Below are positions 18,893 through 27,875 of a stretch of 64,000 nucleotides of DNA, one piece after another (position 1 is the first letter of the stretch; every line of letters starts with the position of its first letter). The DNA comes from Viridibacillus soli (GTDB lineage: Bacteria > Bacillota > Bacilli > Bacillales_A > Planococcaceae): positions 124,001 through 188,000 of the forward strand of contig NZ_JAEOAH010000006.1 in assembly GCF_016612995.1 (NCBI RefSeq), read 5' to 3'. The notes beneath the pieces are model-generated. The model had not been told where the DNA came from. It searched no databases and was given only the letters and a program-made list of their open reading frames with translations. Both the position numbers and the translations under genes were made by a program.

Positions 18893-18994
18893 AATTCAGT
18901 CAGTTTGTAGTTATCTTAAGATATTCTAACGTCATTTTTTAATTTTAGCGGCAGGATAGATAACTCCATATAATGCTGTTTCTCTCTGTCACGA

Positions 18995-19627
18995 TTAACG
19001 TTCGCAAGCATATCCATCTTTATCTCGATCCATTTTAGCTTGATAAGCCTTATGTGATTTAGGGACACCATTTGGATAGTACTTTCTTAGCTCTGTACAG
19101 TTTTTAAAATTAGTCTTGTTAGTTGTTGCAATTGTTACTGACTCTTTCTTCTTGCTCCAAAGTCCAACTTTGTCTTTTTGAGCTTTCTTCTGAAGTTTTA
19201 CTAATTCACTTTCATATGAGTATGTACCATAATCATAGAATTTTTTTACATAGCCCTTTTGTACAAGTAATTTTTGGAGTAGCTTACCATCGACCCAAAC
19301 CCACACTAATGTCCGACCATATTTGTCTTTTTTAGTGCCATCGTATTGTAATTGAATCTTTTTAGCGCTTTTAAGTTTATTACATGTATATTTAGAAGCA
19401 GTTTTACCATATGCTTCAATCTTATTTGTCGACTCTGGTGTATCTACATATAGAAAACGGGATTTCCCAGCTTTTTTGAAATAAGCTGTATCGCCATCCA
19501 CACATTTAACTAGTTTATCAGTGAATTTCTTTCCGGCCTTTGCTTCAGCTATGTTATTTGCAGCGAATCCTGTGAATCCTAATACGAAGATCATCATTAC
19601 GACAAGTAACTTCAATAATTTTTGCAT
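18995..19627 (-). CDS. Secreted thermonuclease (SNase) with C-terminal excalibur domain
   Basis: This 210-residue protein has a signal peptide (about 1-30, ending AEAKA), a staphylococcal-nuclease fold (about 32-155) and a C-terminal calcium-binding excalibur domain (173-210, ending DRDKDGYACER). The catalytic residues are in place: Arg57, Glu65 (YVDTPES) and Arg105 (KYGRTL). It would degrade DNA and RNA outside the cell. The layout equals B. subtilis YhcR/YncB-like nucleases. The ATG at 19627 follows AAGGTGGAGCAAC. Confidence 0.9.
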   Translation of the reverse strand: MQKLLKLLVVMMIFVLGFTGFAANNIAEAKAGKKFTDKLVKCVDGDTAYFKKAGKSRFLYVDTPESTNKIEAYGKTASKYTCNKLKSAKKIQLQYDGTKKDKYGRTLVWVWVDGKLLQKLLVQKGYVKKFYDYGTYSYESELVKLQKKAQKDKVGLWSKKKESVTIATTNKTNFKNCTELRKYYPNGVPKSHKAYQAKMDRDKDGYACER

Positions 19628-19958
19628 GTTGCTCCACCTTTTGACTTAAATTATAGGGGAAAATTTTCCCTATAAATAAACCATAGCACATTTAAATAAA
19701 GAAAATAGTATTTATCTCATAATTCAAGTAAATTTACCTCCTTTTTCATTAAATTTCCTCCTTCAGTAATTATATGAATAAGTCAAAATTGCAGAAGCAC
19801 CAAAATCTGTCCGCATTTATCTATATTCACAAGAAGCTTCATATTATAGCTTTTTATACAGCATTCAATGTATCCCCATAATTAGAATATGTTAATTTCG
19901 ATTACATTTTTAGAGAATAAAAAAAGCATTGGCATTTTACATATACCAACGCTCTCTA
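19628..19958. other. Intergenic stretch between thermonuclease and signal peptidase genes
   Basis: About 330 AT-rich bases. Apart from the terminator at 19918-19953 and the expected nuclease promoter I see no gene or conserved element. Confidence 0.5.
19918..19953 (-). terminator. Terminator after signal peptidase
   Basis: AGCGTTGG and CCAATGCT pair (one G-U) on the minus strand and are followed by TTTTTTT. Confidence 0.75.
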
Positions 19959-20495
19959 TTATTTAGCTAATGAAATTGGGAAAAATTTGATTTTTACTTC
20001 ACCTTTAACTGTACCTTTTGCAATAAAACCATATTCTCTACTATCCGAGCTTTTTAAACGATTATCTCCCAGAACGAAATAACTGCCTGCAGGTACTACT
20101 TTTTCATCAGTTACTTCTTCTAATGTAAAGTCATATGTAAAATTGCCTTCAAGTAAATCCGCCTTCATCGTATCCAAATAAGGCTCCTCATATGCTTTGC
20201 CATTAATGTACAGAACGTCATCCTTCATAGCAACGTGATCCCCTGGTAGACCAATCACCCTTTTGATATAATTTTCATCTGAATCAGGTGCATCAAATAC
20301 AATAATATCAAATCTTTCAATTGAGCTCTTTTTAATTATTAATACTTTATTATTATCAACATAGGTTGGCTCCATCGATTCACCCCTAACCGTAATAGGC
20401 GAAATCAAAAATTGACGACAAACAATGGCTATAATAATAGCGATGACAATCGGTCGTACCCATGAAAGGATTTCTTTCTTCCGGCTTTTCTCCAC
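19959..20495 (-). CDS. Type I signal peptidase
   Basis: A 178-residue leader peptidase of the Gram-positive Sip type: one N-terminal membrane helix (about 11-30), the catalytic Ser40 in RGESMEPT, the catalytic Lys78 in NYIKRVIGLPGD, and box E GDNRLKSSDSREYG at 143-156. It removes signal peptides from secreted proteins at the outer membrane face. The start is a GTG at 20495 with GGGGAGA upstream. Single-gene unit. Bacilli carry several Sip paralogues, so which one this is cannot be told here. Confidence 0.93.
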   Translation of the reverse strand: MEKSRKKEILSWVRPIVIAIIIAIVCRQFLISPITVRGESMEPTYVDNNKVLIIKKSSIERFDIIVFDAPDSDENYIKRVIGLPGDHVAMKDDVLYINGKAYEEPYLDTMKADLLEGNFTYDFTLEEVTDEKVVPAGSYFVLGDNRLKSSDSREYGFIAKGTVKGEVKIKFFPISLAK

Positions 20496-20610
20496 TTAAA
20501 ACCATCTCCCCTACAAAAGTAGTTTAATTACTTATTATTATAACTGAAAATTAGTAATATTATCCCGTATACTAGCTTAATTTCGTGATTTTTTTCAATC
20601 TCTATCTATA

Positions 20611-20641
20611 AAAAAATGCCATATCATAGTCGATATGGCAC
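20611..20641 (-). terminator. Terminator after XRE regulator
   Basis: TGCCATATC and GATATGGCA form a 9-bp stem followed by seven T on the minus strand. Confidence 0.85.
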
Positions 20642-20658
20642 GCCAAAATAGTACTCAC

Positions 20659-20946
20659 TTATGTATTTGGGTGACCCTTCAATACCATGAGATGCTCTTC
20701 CGTTATCCCTAAAACATCATAAACCTTTTGTAAAGTCGTTTCGCGCACTTTCGTGTCCCCACGCTCAATTCGGCTTACTGTCTTCTGTGTCACATTTGCC
20801 TGCACTGCTAATTCAGATTGCGTTAGTCCAACTGACATTCTTTGTTTGAAAATCAGCTGACTGCGCTTTTCCGCCATCAGTTCCAACGGAGATTTCCCAT
20901 CGCCATAAAACTTCTCTTCTCTTTCATAAAAATCAACAGTAACCAT
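20659..20946 (-). CDS. XRE family helix-turn-helix regulator
   Basis: A 95-residue protein with an N-terminal extension of about 30 residues and a Cro/C1 helix-turn-helix (MSVGLTQSELAVQANVTQKTVSRIERG). The C-terminus is a short dimer-type tail. The ATG at 20946 is preferred, since AGGGGTG lies six bases before it; a GTG three codons upstream is less well placed. No partner toxin or target is adjacent. Its operator is not obvious. Confidence 0.82.
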   Translation of the reverse strand: MVTVDFYEREEKFYGDGKSPLELMAEKRSQLIFKQRMSVGLTQSELAVQANVTQKTVSRIERGDTKVRETTLQKVYDVLGITEEHLMVLKGHPNT

Positions 20947-21069
20947 ACGCTCCACCCCTAAAAGAAATTGTGTATTAACGATTCATTTCTTCAGTTACTT
21001 TAAAGTTGATTTGCCCCCGCAATAAGTAGATACTCTCTATGATGTTATACAGTCATCAACTGATGGATA

Positions 21070-21675
21070 TCAGCTAGCGTCATGAGCAATTCTCTCTTCT
21101 AGCTTCTTCTGCAAAGTAACTAATTGTTCTTCAAGAAGATGCGTAAATTCTTCTCTCCCGGCTTTACCTTTAGCTGTAATATAAATCGGTTCACCATAAA
21201 TTAGGTAGCCCTTTTCACGAGCAAACACTTCATTTGGTGTATTAGGACCAATATAGGCTGCAGGTACAATAGGTGCTTTCGATAGTTGAGCAATTGTAAT
21301 CGCACCTTGCTTTAAAGAGCTTCCCTCCGCATTTCTTGTTCCACTTGGAAAAATCCCTACCACTTCGCCATCTTTCAGCAACTTAATTGGTACTTTAATC
21401 GCACTTGGACCTGGATTATCTCGATCTACTGGAAAGGAGTTCATCTTTGTAATAAACCAACCTAACAGCTTGTGATCAAAAAGTTGCTTCTTCGCCATGA
21501 AGTGAATAGGTTTCGGGTATATAGAAACACCAAGATTCAAAATATCGATCCAACCAGTGTGGGTACAAGCAACAACATAGCCACCCTCTGTTGGCACATT
21601 ATGCTTGTCAAAAACCTTCACCTTGTTAAATAAACCCAAAAATTTTACTACAAAAAGACCTACAAATCTATACAA
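21070..21675 (-). CDS. plsC: 1-acyl-sn-glycerol-3-phosphate acyltransferase
   Basis: This 201-residue enzyme adds the second acyl chain to lysophosphatidic acid in phospholipid synthesis. The HX4D motif is H39-TGWI-D44 and the phosphate-binding motif is FPSGTRN at 109-115 (Ser in place of the commoner Glu, seen in other Firmicute copies). The start is a TTG at 21675 with AAGGAG seven bases upstream. Length and lack of other domains agree with PlsC. Confidence 0.9.
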   Translation of the reverse strand: MYRFVGLFVVKFLGLFNKVKVFDKHNVPTEGGYVVACTHTGWIDILNLGVSIYPKPIHFMAKKQLFDHKLLGWFITKMNSFPVDRDNPGPSAIKVPIKLLKDGEVVGIFPSGTRNAEGSSLKQGAITIAQLSKAPIVPAAYIGPNTPNEVFAREKGYLIYGEPIYITAKGKAGREEFTHLLEEQLVTLQKKLEERIAHDAS

Positions 21676-21962
21676 TTTTCTACTCCTTACTTACTCTAAG
21701 AATATCTATCTTCAGCGATATCCATTTACTGCGTTTGTTACTATTTTGTACAGCCATCCTACCCTATACTAGAGATAAGCTTCTACAAAAGAAATTTCAT
21801 TAAAACGATAACAACAAATAGGTGGCTAATACATTGAATCCATCATTCTACATTCCCCTACCTATTATTGTAATCTAAAATTAAAAATTTTGTACCCAAT
21901 GTACAAAAAAAGGTAATAATTAATTATTTTTTCAAACATTTTAAGTTAAAAGCAGTAATTTT

Positions 21963-22331
21963 ATGTAAAATCGTGCAGCTACCGTCAGTGTCCAAGATGA
22001 AAAAGTAGCTTTATTGAGAAAAGATAAAGGTAATATGTTCGCTGGGAGCGAAATCGAACATAGCGAAACGGCTGAACACGCAGCTATTAGAGCGGCGTTT
22101 AAAGAACTCAGTGTTCATGTTAAGCTCAAAAACTTAATCACAACCGTTTCATTCAATGGTACACAATTTTATTATTCAGCTCAAATAATAGGTGGAAAAT
22201 TTGGTACCAGTTGGCGAAGAATTCACAAATTCTCCAATTGAAAGCGGCTCATATGAAGCTATCTGGATGCCCTTTCAAAAATAGATGAATTAGATGTCCG
22301 CCCAAGTAGTAAGGCTCATTATGAGCAGTGA
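21963..22331 (+). pseudogene. Decayed NUDIX hydrolase
   Basis: The sequence reads RAATVSVQDEKVALLRKDKG and continues with EHSETAEHAAIRAAFKEL (a worn NUDIX box, RE lost to RA and EE to KE) and KLKNLITTVSFNGTQFYYSAQIIGG. It is broken three ways: codon 2 is TAA (ATG-TAA-AAT-CGT at 21963), a frame change near 22200 before GEEFTNSPIESGSYEAIWM, and another near 22270 before LSKIDELDVRPSS. The gene is clearly dead. It sits between plsC and a UPF0316 gene. Confidence 0.82.
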
Positions 22332-22392
22332 CCCTGAAATCGGCATCATAAAACCTAGAACCCGACGATACGATGCCTTTTCTTTAATTACC

Positions 22393-22905
22393 TCAACGCA
22401 TTTGCTTTACTAAAAATCCTCCATTGAGCTTACTTGGCTCATACGAAATGATAAATGCTTTTGACGATATACCTATTATTGTCGCACGTAATTTCGCTTC
22501 ATTTTTACGCTTAGCAATCACTGTCATACAAATTTTCTTACCATCTTTACCATCGGCGAACCATGATGTGACGCCGTATCCTCTAGTACGTAGCTCACCA
22601 ATAAGTGCTGCCTCACTTGCGTCAACTACTACTTCAAACATTACATATCCTAAAGCCAAACGTTGTTCAATTAAACTTCCCGAATAAACACCTAATCCCC
22701 AACCTAAGCAGTAAGCAGCAATATTCCATGGATTATCCAAATTGTCTAACACAATCGTTAATCCCATCAAATAGATAAATACTTCTACCATTGATAGCAA
22801 TGACGCAACCTTTGGATATCCTTTAATGACTAAAATCAGACGTAGCGTCGTTAAGGTCATATAAGAAATGTTAATCCCAATGATGAGCAAAATCATTTCA
22901 AACAA
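22393..22905 (-). CDS. UPF0316 membrane protein (YebE-like, DUF5698/DUF2179)
   Basis: The roughly 170-residue protein has three membrane helices in the first 85 residues (DUF5698) and a cytosolic DUF2179 domain (VMFEVVVDASEAALIGELRTRGYGV). Function unknown; the family is widespread in Firmicutes. Start choice is uncertain: AGGAG lies nine bases before the TTG at 22905 but directly abuts the TTG at 22914, so I prefer 22905. It is followed by no clear terminator of its own. Confidence 0.8.
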   Translation of the reverse strand: MFEMILLIIGINISYMTLTTLRLILVIKGYPKVASLLSMVEVFIYLMGLTIVLDNLDNPWNIAAYCLGWGLGVYSGSLIEQRLALGYVMFEVVVDASEAALIGELRTRGYGVTSWFADGKDGKKICMTVIAKRKNEAKLRATIIGISSKAFIISYEPSKLNGGFLVKQMR

Positions 22906-22987
22906 AGTATTCAACTCCTATTAGCATTCACCATAGATTTGTTTCCTTACATTTATAGTTCCCGAAAAATAGATTTATATACTTAAA

Positions 22988-23024
22988 AATAAAAGAAGCT
23001 AACTATAAAATAGTAGCTTCTTTC
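22988..23024 (-). terminator. Terminator after SDR-type epimerase gene
   Basis: On the minus strand AAGAAGCTA and TAGCTTCTT form the stem, followed by TTATTTTT. Confidence 0.75.
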
Positions 23025-23063
23025 TTATCTATAGTTTATTGGACTGCTCGTGTTTTGTACTTC

Positions 23064-23933
23064 CTATGCAAGCTTGTGGACAAGTTGTGGAAAACTACTA
23101 TCTAATGTGGCAAATGTGTACCCCGCGGTCTCGGCTTTTGATGTATCCATATACCAAGAATCTGGAATATTATAAGGAGATACATTTGACTGCTCCACCT
23201 CAGTTGCAATAATCGCCTTTTTACCGACTATTCTCTCTATCATTTCAAGCATTTTAGCTAATGTGTATGTGCCCTTTAATGTGGCATTGATTGGTCCAGT
23301 AATTTTCTCTTGTCCTACCCAACGTAAGAAAGAACCTGCTTCATCAGATGAAATAAAGGACATCCGTGCTTTTGTATTGACCATACCTATCTCTTCTCCA
23401 TTTTTTACATGCTCAACATGGAAAAGTAATCTTTCTGTATAATCCTCTTCTCCGATAACTATTGGAAAGCGCACCGCTGCCACTGGAAATGTTGCTTTTT
23501 GGAAAAACACCGCTTCCGCTAAACGCTTGCCTTCTCCATACGAAAATGCATCTCGATTCCCCATTTGAATTGGATAGTCGTAAGAATCAAAGTCGGCCTC
23601 TATTTTCGCAACCCCATCAGCTGGATAAACGGACAATGTAGAAGTGAAAACATAATGCCCTACCTTATGATCGAAAATAACACAAGCCGCTGCTGCATCA
23701 TCAGGTGAATAACAAATATTATCGTACACAATATCCCATTCTTCATTACCCACTGCTGATTTTAGCGCTTCCTCATTCAGTCTATCCACGGTCACTTGGC
23801 GTACTTTATGACCAAACGGATTAGTCAAATTTCCGCGTGTAGCAATCGTCACATCATGACCATCCTCTACTAATAATTCCACTAATCTCTTTCCAAAAAA
23901 TCGCGTGCCACCTAATACTAAAATTTTTTTCAT
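23064..23933 (-). CDS. NAD-dependent epimerase/dehydratase family protein (extended SDR)
   Basis: A 289-residue Rossmann-fold protein. The nucleotide-binding loop is LGGTRFFGKRL (residues 7-17) and a catalytic YxxxK-like YGEGKR lies near 152-157. This is the atypical extended-SDR group found in bacilli and chloroplast RNA-binding proteins. The substrate is unknown. The ATG at 23933 follows AAGGAGGAG closely. Single-gene unit. Confidence 0.85.
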   Translation of the reverse strand: MKKILVLGGTRFFGKRLVELLVEDGHDVTIATRGNLTNPFGHKVRQVTVDRLNEEALKSAVGNEEWDIVYDNICYSPDDAAAACVIFDHKVGHYVFTSTLSVYPADGVAKIEADFDSYDYPIQMGNRDAFSYGEGKRLAEAVFFQKATFPVAAVRFPIVIGEEDYTERLLFHVEHVKNGEEIGMVNTKARMSFISSDEAGSFLRWVGQEKITGPINATLKGTYTLAKMLEMIERIVGKKAIIATEVEQSNVSPYNIPDSWYMDTSKAETAGYTFATLDSSFPQLVHKLA

Positions 23934-24080
23934 AATGGCTCCTCCTTATGTAATTCCTTATGCATTTATTTTATCAAATATTGGATAATACACAATTTTT
24001 AACTATAACAAAAAGAGTTTTCTCAAAGCCTTTAAACGAGTATAGGGGTATATATTTAGTTATTCTTCTTAATTTTGAAG

Positions 24081-24227
24081 TTTACTGGCAACTTTCTTCT
24101 GTTTACTGGCAACTTTGGACACTTTACTGGCAACTTTTTTCTGTTTACTAGCAACTCTGAATACTTTACTGGCAACTTTTTTCTGTTTACTAGCAACTCT
24201 GAATACTTTACTGGCAACTTTTACAAT
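24081..24227. repeat. 21-bp minisatellite, seven copies
   Basis: Seven in-step copies of a 21-base unit that starts TTTACTGGCAACTTT or TTTACTAGCAACTCT. Copies 3-4 and 5-6 are identical 42-base blocks. Because 21 is a multiple of three, most frames stay open: one strand would read a VASKxxK heptad repeat, the other FTGNFxx or YWQLxSV. No ribosome binding site precedes these frames. It lies between the SDR gene and the DUF4097 gene. Confidence 0.85.
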
Positions 24228-24276
24228 ATTTCTATGAAAATACATACCAGGGTATGCCAAAGGTTTTCACTAAATC

Positions 24277-24329
24277 AAAAAGGGGCGTCCCTAAGTCAGA
24301 AAACTAACTTGTGAAACTACCCCTTTTCT
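24277..24329 (-). terminator. Probable terminator of the PadR/DUF4097 module
   Basis: AAAAGGGG and CCCCTTTTT pair on the minus strand around a loop of about 35 bases with partial inner pairing, directly after the DUF4097 stop at 24331. Confidence 0.55.
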
Positions 24330-24330
24330 A

Positions 24331-25353
24331 TTATTTTTCTGCGACAGTAATGCTACCATTATCTGTTTTTAAAAAGATTGGTAATAAACCATCACCGAAG
24401 ATTACTTTTTTCGTTTTTTCACCGAAAATCGAGCTTTTACCCATATCTTTTTTTGCTTGTATTGTAGCATTATCGGGTTTTTCTTTTACGTATAATTGAA
24501 TGCTGCCATTATCTGTTTCTAAACGAATTGGTTTTTTGATACTTGGAATATACGCTTCAATGCGACCATTATCTGTTTCAGCTTCGATTGCTCCCGTCAC
24601 TGCCCGCAACTCAATTCGGCCATTATCCGTTTTTAATTTCACCGTCTCTGTTTGTACATGCTCAAGCTCAATTCGACCATTATCCGTTTCACCCGTCAAC
24701 GTTTTACTTTGAACGTCTTTTATCGAAATACGGCCATTATCTGTTTCAACATGTAAGTTGGTGGAGGTACTTTCTTTTAAATTGACACTGCCGTTATCCG
24801 ACTCGATATGCATGATTGTGGCGTGTAATTGTTCAGCCTTTGTCGCACCATTATCATTATAAATGCGGACCATATCGTACATACGTTTAGGTAATTTAAT
24901 CGTCACTTTAGGTGCACTTCCAAACGTTAAAATAATGCCGAATGCAAACCACTTTTTCTTCTCTTTAATAACGATTTTAAGTGTGTCACCTTCAATGTCC
25001 ATTGTAATTATTTTATTGCTCAGTTGATCTTTCATATCGACATAAGCACGATCATCGGGTGATGGAATAATATCTAGGTCAGCAAAATCAGCCTCGATAC
25101 TTACTTTCGTAAAGTATTCCCCTTTGGGCTGTTCCTCTGTCACTTTCATATCCTCCTCACCATAGGCCTTTAATAGCTCCTCTGCAATATGGGCTGGCGT
25201 TCCAAGGGCATCAACAATCTCGATGTCCGTTTTCCCTTCACTACGACCATTTGAAAAATACTCACGGAAATCGCGAAGGATATCCTGTCTTTCCTCTTGT
25301 TTTAAACAATCTAACTCTTTTTCTAGTGCTTGCAAATAACGTTCCTCATTCAT
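24331..25353 (-). CDS. HAAS/DUF1700 plus DUF4097 beta-solenoid protein
   Basis: The 340-residue protein has an N-terminal HAAS (DUF1700) domain of about 70 residues ([20 protein letters not shown] then EYFSNG) and a DUF4097 beta-helix region (about 85-340) built on a repeated turn: eight copies of a DNG tripeptide, most as ETDNGRI or KTDNGRI, about 20 residues apart. HAAS proteins with a PadR partner sense or gate membrane stress in several Firmicutes; the exact role here is unknown. It overlaps the PadR gene by four bases (ATGA), so the pair is coupled. No membrane helix is visible. Confidence 0.82.
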   Translation of the reverse strand: MNEERYLQALEKELDCLKQEERQDILRDFREYFSNGRSEGKTDIEIVDALGTPAHIAEELLKAYGEEDMKVTEEQPKGEYFTKVSIEADFADLDIIPSPDDRAYVDMKDQLSNKIITMDIEGDTLKIVIKEKKKWFAFGIILTFGSAPKVTIKLPKRMYDMVRIYNDNGATKAEQLHATIMHIESDNGSVNLKESTSTNLHVETDNGRISIKDVQSKTLTGETDNGRIELEHVQTETVKLKTDNGRIELRAVTGAIEAETDNGRIEAYIPSIKKPIRLETDNGSIQLYVKEKPDNATIQAKKDMGKSSIFGEKTKKVIFGDGLLPIFLKTDNGSITVAEK

Positions 25354-25670
25354 TTTGCATCCCCCTCATGGATTAAATGGTTTACCCCTGCGATAAATGA
25401 ATCCCATTCTTGACGTAATTCTTCTAGATAAGTTAAGCCCTGCTTTGTAATTTGATAATACTTACGCGGCGGTCCTTCCGTTGATTCCTTTAAATAAGTG
25501 GTAAAGTAGCCTTCCTTCGTGAGACGGCGAAGCAATGGATAAACAGAGCCCTCTGAAATTTCAATTTGATGTGAAATAGCTTGCACTAGCTCATAACCAT
25601 AACGATCTTGCTTTTCAAGCAAAGCCAATACACATAAATTCAAAACACCCTTTTTAAATTGTACGTTCAT
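25350..25670 (-). CDS. PadR family transcriptional regulator
   Basis: A 106-residue winged-helix regulator: [19 protein letters not shown] for the first helices and [16 protein letters not shown] for the recognition helix. The ATG at 25670, with GGGAGG seven bases upstream, is preferred over a start six codons earlier. PadR proteins usually repress their own operon; the partner is the overlapping HAAS/DUF4097 gene. Confidence 0.9.
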   Translation of the reverse strand: MNVQFKKGVLNLCVLALLEKQDRYGYELVQAISHQIEISEGSVYPLLRRLTKEGYFTTYLKESTEGPPRKYYQITKQGLTYLEELRQEWDSFIAGVNHLIHEGDAK

Positions 25671-25756
25671 ACAGCTTCCTCCCTTCACTACTATTTATTA
25701 AACAGTACTATAACATATGACTATTGTTCATTGCAAGGTACTGAATAAAAGATAAA

Positions 25757-25786
25757 TAAAAAACTATCCTTATCGAGAAGGATAGC
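25757..25786 (-). terminator. Terminator of the PadR/DUF2812 module
   Basis: CTATCCTT and AAGGATAG form the stem, followed on the minus strand by TTTTTT. Confidence 0.85.
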
Positions 25787-25792
25787 CTGTGA

Positions 25793-26029
25793 CTACATTG
25801 TATAAAAGCCAACAAAAATTGAAAATACTGCTACGCAATAACACATAATGCCAATTACCTGGCTTTTTTTGAATTCTTGTATTCCACTAAAGAGCATAAC
25901 CAGCCCTAATGCTAGTGTCATATATGGCATAAACTGAAAATCCTTTGTCATAAGACCATAAATTGCTAGTACAATAACTATCACACTAAAAGTAATACGC
26001 CCTGCCAATAACCACAAATACAATCCCAC
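25793..26029 (-). CDS. Small membrane protein, DUF3953 (YczI-like)
   Basis: A 78-residue protein with three hydrophobic segments and the pattern of the DUF3953/YczI family (FSVIVIVLAIYGLMTKDFQFM). Function unknown. The start is a GTG at 26029, four bases after the stop of the DUF2812 gene and with a weak ribosome binding site, so translation is probably coupled. It is the third gene of the second PadR module. Confidence 0.7.
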   Translation of the reverse strand: MGLYLWLLAGRITFSVIVIVLAIYGLMTKDFQFMPYMTLALGLVMLFSGIQEFKKSQVIGIMCYCVAVFSIFVGFYTM

Positions 26030-26033
26030 TATG

Positions 26034-27149
26034 TTAATAAAGCTTTCTTTCTTTTATGAAATACGTATAGGTTATCTTGATTAAAAGCCAAGCAAATACT
26101 AGCCCGCTTAACGTAAAAATTAATATCATCGTTTTTTGAACGGCGCCCCCATCTATTTCATATTTGGTAATATTCAGCCATAAATTCATTGAAATGAGTG
26201 CGAGTAACAAGATAAATACTGTACTGTTCATCAAATACGCTCGGAAGGATTGCCTTTTTTCTTCAACGGCATCATAGCTCAATCTTGGTACTTTTTCGCC
26301 CTCTTCATATGACCTCGCCCAAATTATACAAGTCCAAAATCCACCACTAGATTTAAACTTAAGTTGCCAACCAGCTTCCTTATGCATTTCAAAGTAAGAG
26401 GGCGCAACTCTCCATCTCAATTCACAAACATATGAGGCCCTTTCTTTCGGTCCCTCTTCAAAAGTAAAGAAAAATCCTTTAACTTTAACTAACCTATTAC
26501 CCTGTTCTGCCATGTTCATTAGCCATTGCTCTGTCATTTTCGGGAAATACGTCCAAGTCCGCTTCCATTTTTTAAATGTCCGTCCTACCACCTTCACTTG
26601 GTCTACCGACGTTTTAAAATATTTATTTTCAAGACGCTTCACCTGTCTATATTGGAATATGGTCAAGCTAATAACACTTGTATTAAACAGCACGATAACT
26701 AAAGGACCCATCCACCAAAATGGTGTTGTTTGTCTCTCTCCTGCTATAAAGAAACTCGTAATAAGGAGAGCAAAAAGCATCAGTAATTGCCATGTACCTA
26801 TGAAAGCAAAAATACTCCATATATACATGTGAAAACGATTACGCTTAATAACACCATCTCTTGAAGGAAATAGCGAAACAGATGACTGTTCATTTTTTAC
26901 AATTTGCCAGCGCTTTGCCTTCACAACTTCTTGCCAGCCGTTATTTTGAAGTGTTTTTGGTAATTGAGCTGATTTATCATACTGAATTTGATAAGTTGTT
27001 TCTGCTGGTAACTCTTTTTCAAATTGAAATACGCGACTAAATCGTTGAATATTTGTTAACTGTAGACCGCCCTGTGCCATTTCAGCTAACCATTGCTCTG
27101 TCTCATCTATGCGATAACTCCACAGTGGTCTCCACTTGTTAATCGTCAT
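26034..27149 (-). CDS. DUF2812 membrane protein with two DUF2812 copies
   Basis: The 371-residue protein contains two copies of a DUF2812-type domain: TEQWLAEMAQGGLQLTNIQRFSRVFQF near 17-43 and TEQWLMNMAEQGNRLVKVKG near 207-226. Each copy is followed by a pair of membrane helices (about 115-180 and 310-365). DUF2812 genes are almost always next to PadR genes; their function is unknown. It overlaps the PadR gene by four bases. Confidence 0.82.
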   Translation of the reverse strand: MTINKWRPLWSYRIDETEQWLAEMAQGGLQLTNIQRFSRVFQFEKELPAETTYQIQYDKSAQLPKTLQNNGWQEVVKAKRWQIVKNEQSSVSLFPSRDGVIKRNRFHMYIWSIFAFIGTWQLLMLFALLITSFFIAGERQTTPFWWMGPLVIVLFNTSVISLTIFQYRQVKRLENKYFKTSVDQVKVVGRTFKKWKRTWTYFPKMTEQWLMNMAEQGNRLVKVKGFFFTFEEGPKERASYVCELRWRVAPSYFEMHKEAGWQLKFKSSGGFWTCIIWARSYEEGEKVPRLSYDAVEEKRQSFRAYLMNSTVFILLLALISMNLWLNITKYEIDGGAVQKTMILIFTLSGLVFAWLLIKITYTYFIKERKLY

Positions 27150-27475
27150 TCAAAATCCTCCTCGTATTTTATGACATTGACATGCAATTCCTTTAATCGC
27201 TCCATTTCATGTCGCATTAAAACCTTCCCGTCCTCGGTAATTTCATAAATCTTCTTGCGCTTCTCATCAGCATACATTGTGATAATACCGTCACGTTCCA
27301 TTTTTGTAAGTGTGCCATAAATTGTACCTGACCCAAGTTTCAACCTATTACCCGTCACTTCTTCCACATGCTTAATAATGCCGTAGCCATGCCTAGGTTC
27401 AGTTAATGACAATAAAATATAAAAAGCCGTTTCTGTCATGGGGCTATAATTTTTAATGATTTTCTCTAAATTCAT
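27146..27475 (-). CDS. PadR family transcriptional regulator
   Basis: A 109-residue PadR protein: ETAFYILLSLTEPRHGYGI, then KLGSGTIYGTLTKMERDG as the winged-helix core. It likely represses the DUF2812/DUF3953 operon it begins. The ATG at 27475 follows AGAGGTG. It is a different PadR type from the one at 25350, with an acidic tail rather than a long C-terminal helix. Confidence 0.9.
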   Translation of the reverse strand: MNLEKIIKNYSPMTETAFYILLSLTEPRHGYGIIKHVEEVTGNRLKLGSGTIYGTLTKMERDGIITMYADEKRKKIYEITEDGKVLMRHEMERLKELHVNVIKYEEDFE

Positions 27476-27554
27476 GCGACACCTCTTTCACTTCTACTAT
27501 GTCACACCTCGACTATATCACGACGCGACATATAAAATCAACATTATTTACCAA

Positions 27555-27592
27555 AATAAAAAGCCATCCCATTTGAATTGGAATAGCCTTCA
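27555..27592 (-). terminator. Terminator after small membrane gene
   Basis: On the minus strand AAGGCTATTCC pairs with GGGATGGCTT (one bulge, two G-U), followed by TTTTATTTT. Confidence 0.6.
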
Positions 27593-27595
27593 TAA

Positions 27596-27790
27596 CTACC
27601 TGATTTTTTTATTCGAATCTTGCCTAGCTAAAAAGATGAAAAGTCCGATTAAGCTAATGATGTTCAAAACCGTGCCGCTAATAAGTAATATCCATTGCAT
27701 CGTCAAAGGTAAATTACGCGTCATACCAAATGTGATACCAAGGGAGCCGACAGCGATTAGCACCATGTATATTGGTAAACCTTTTAACAA
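27596..27790 (-). CDS. Small two-helix membrane protein
   Basis: A 64-residue protein with two predicted membrane helices (about 6-25 and 32-54) and a short basic end (QDSNKKIR). Start TTG at 27790 with GAGG nine bases upstream. I do not recognise it; it has its own terminator, and the codon use looks native, which supports a real gene. Confidence 0.55.
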   Translation of the reverse strand: MLKGLPIYMVLIAVGSLGITFGMTRNLPLTMQWILLISGTVLNIISLIGLFIFLARQDSNKKIR

Positions 27791-27875
27791 ATTACTTCGC
27801 CTCTTTATTTGAAAATTTCAGTCTTATTTATTTTGATAGTACCATGGCAAATACGAATCTGCCACTAAAAGAAAT

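Noticed and set aside
23960-24151. YWQL-repeat frame on the plus strand
   Set aside because: Open only because of the same 21-bp repeat; no start signals.
24069-24260. 63-residue VASK-repeat protein on the minus strand
   Set aside because: It starts at a TTG with no ribosome binding site and is made almost wholly of the 21-bp repeat; the other strand and frames are open too.
27456-27812. 118-residue plus-strand frame across the PadR-small protein gap
   Set aside because: Antisense to coding sequence and a terminator; no start signals.
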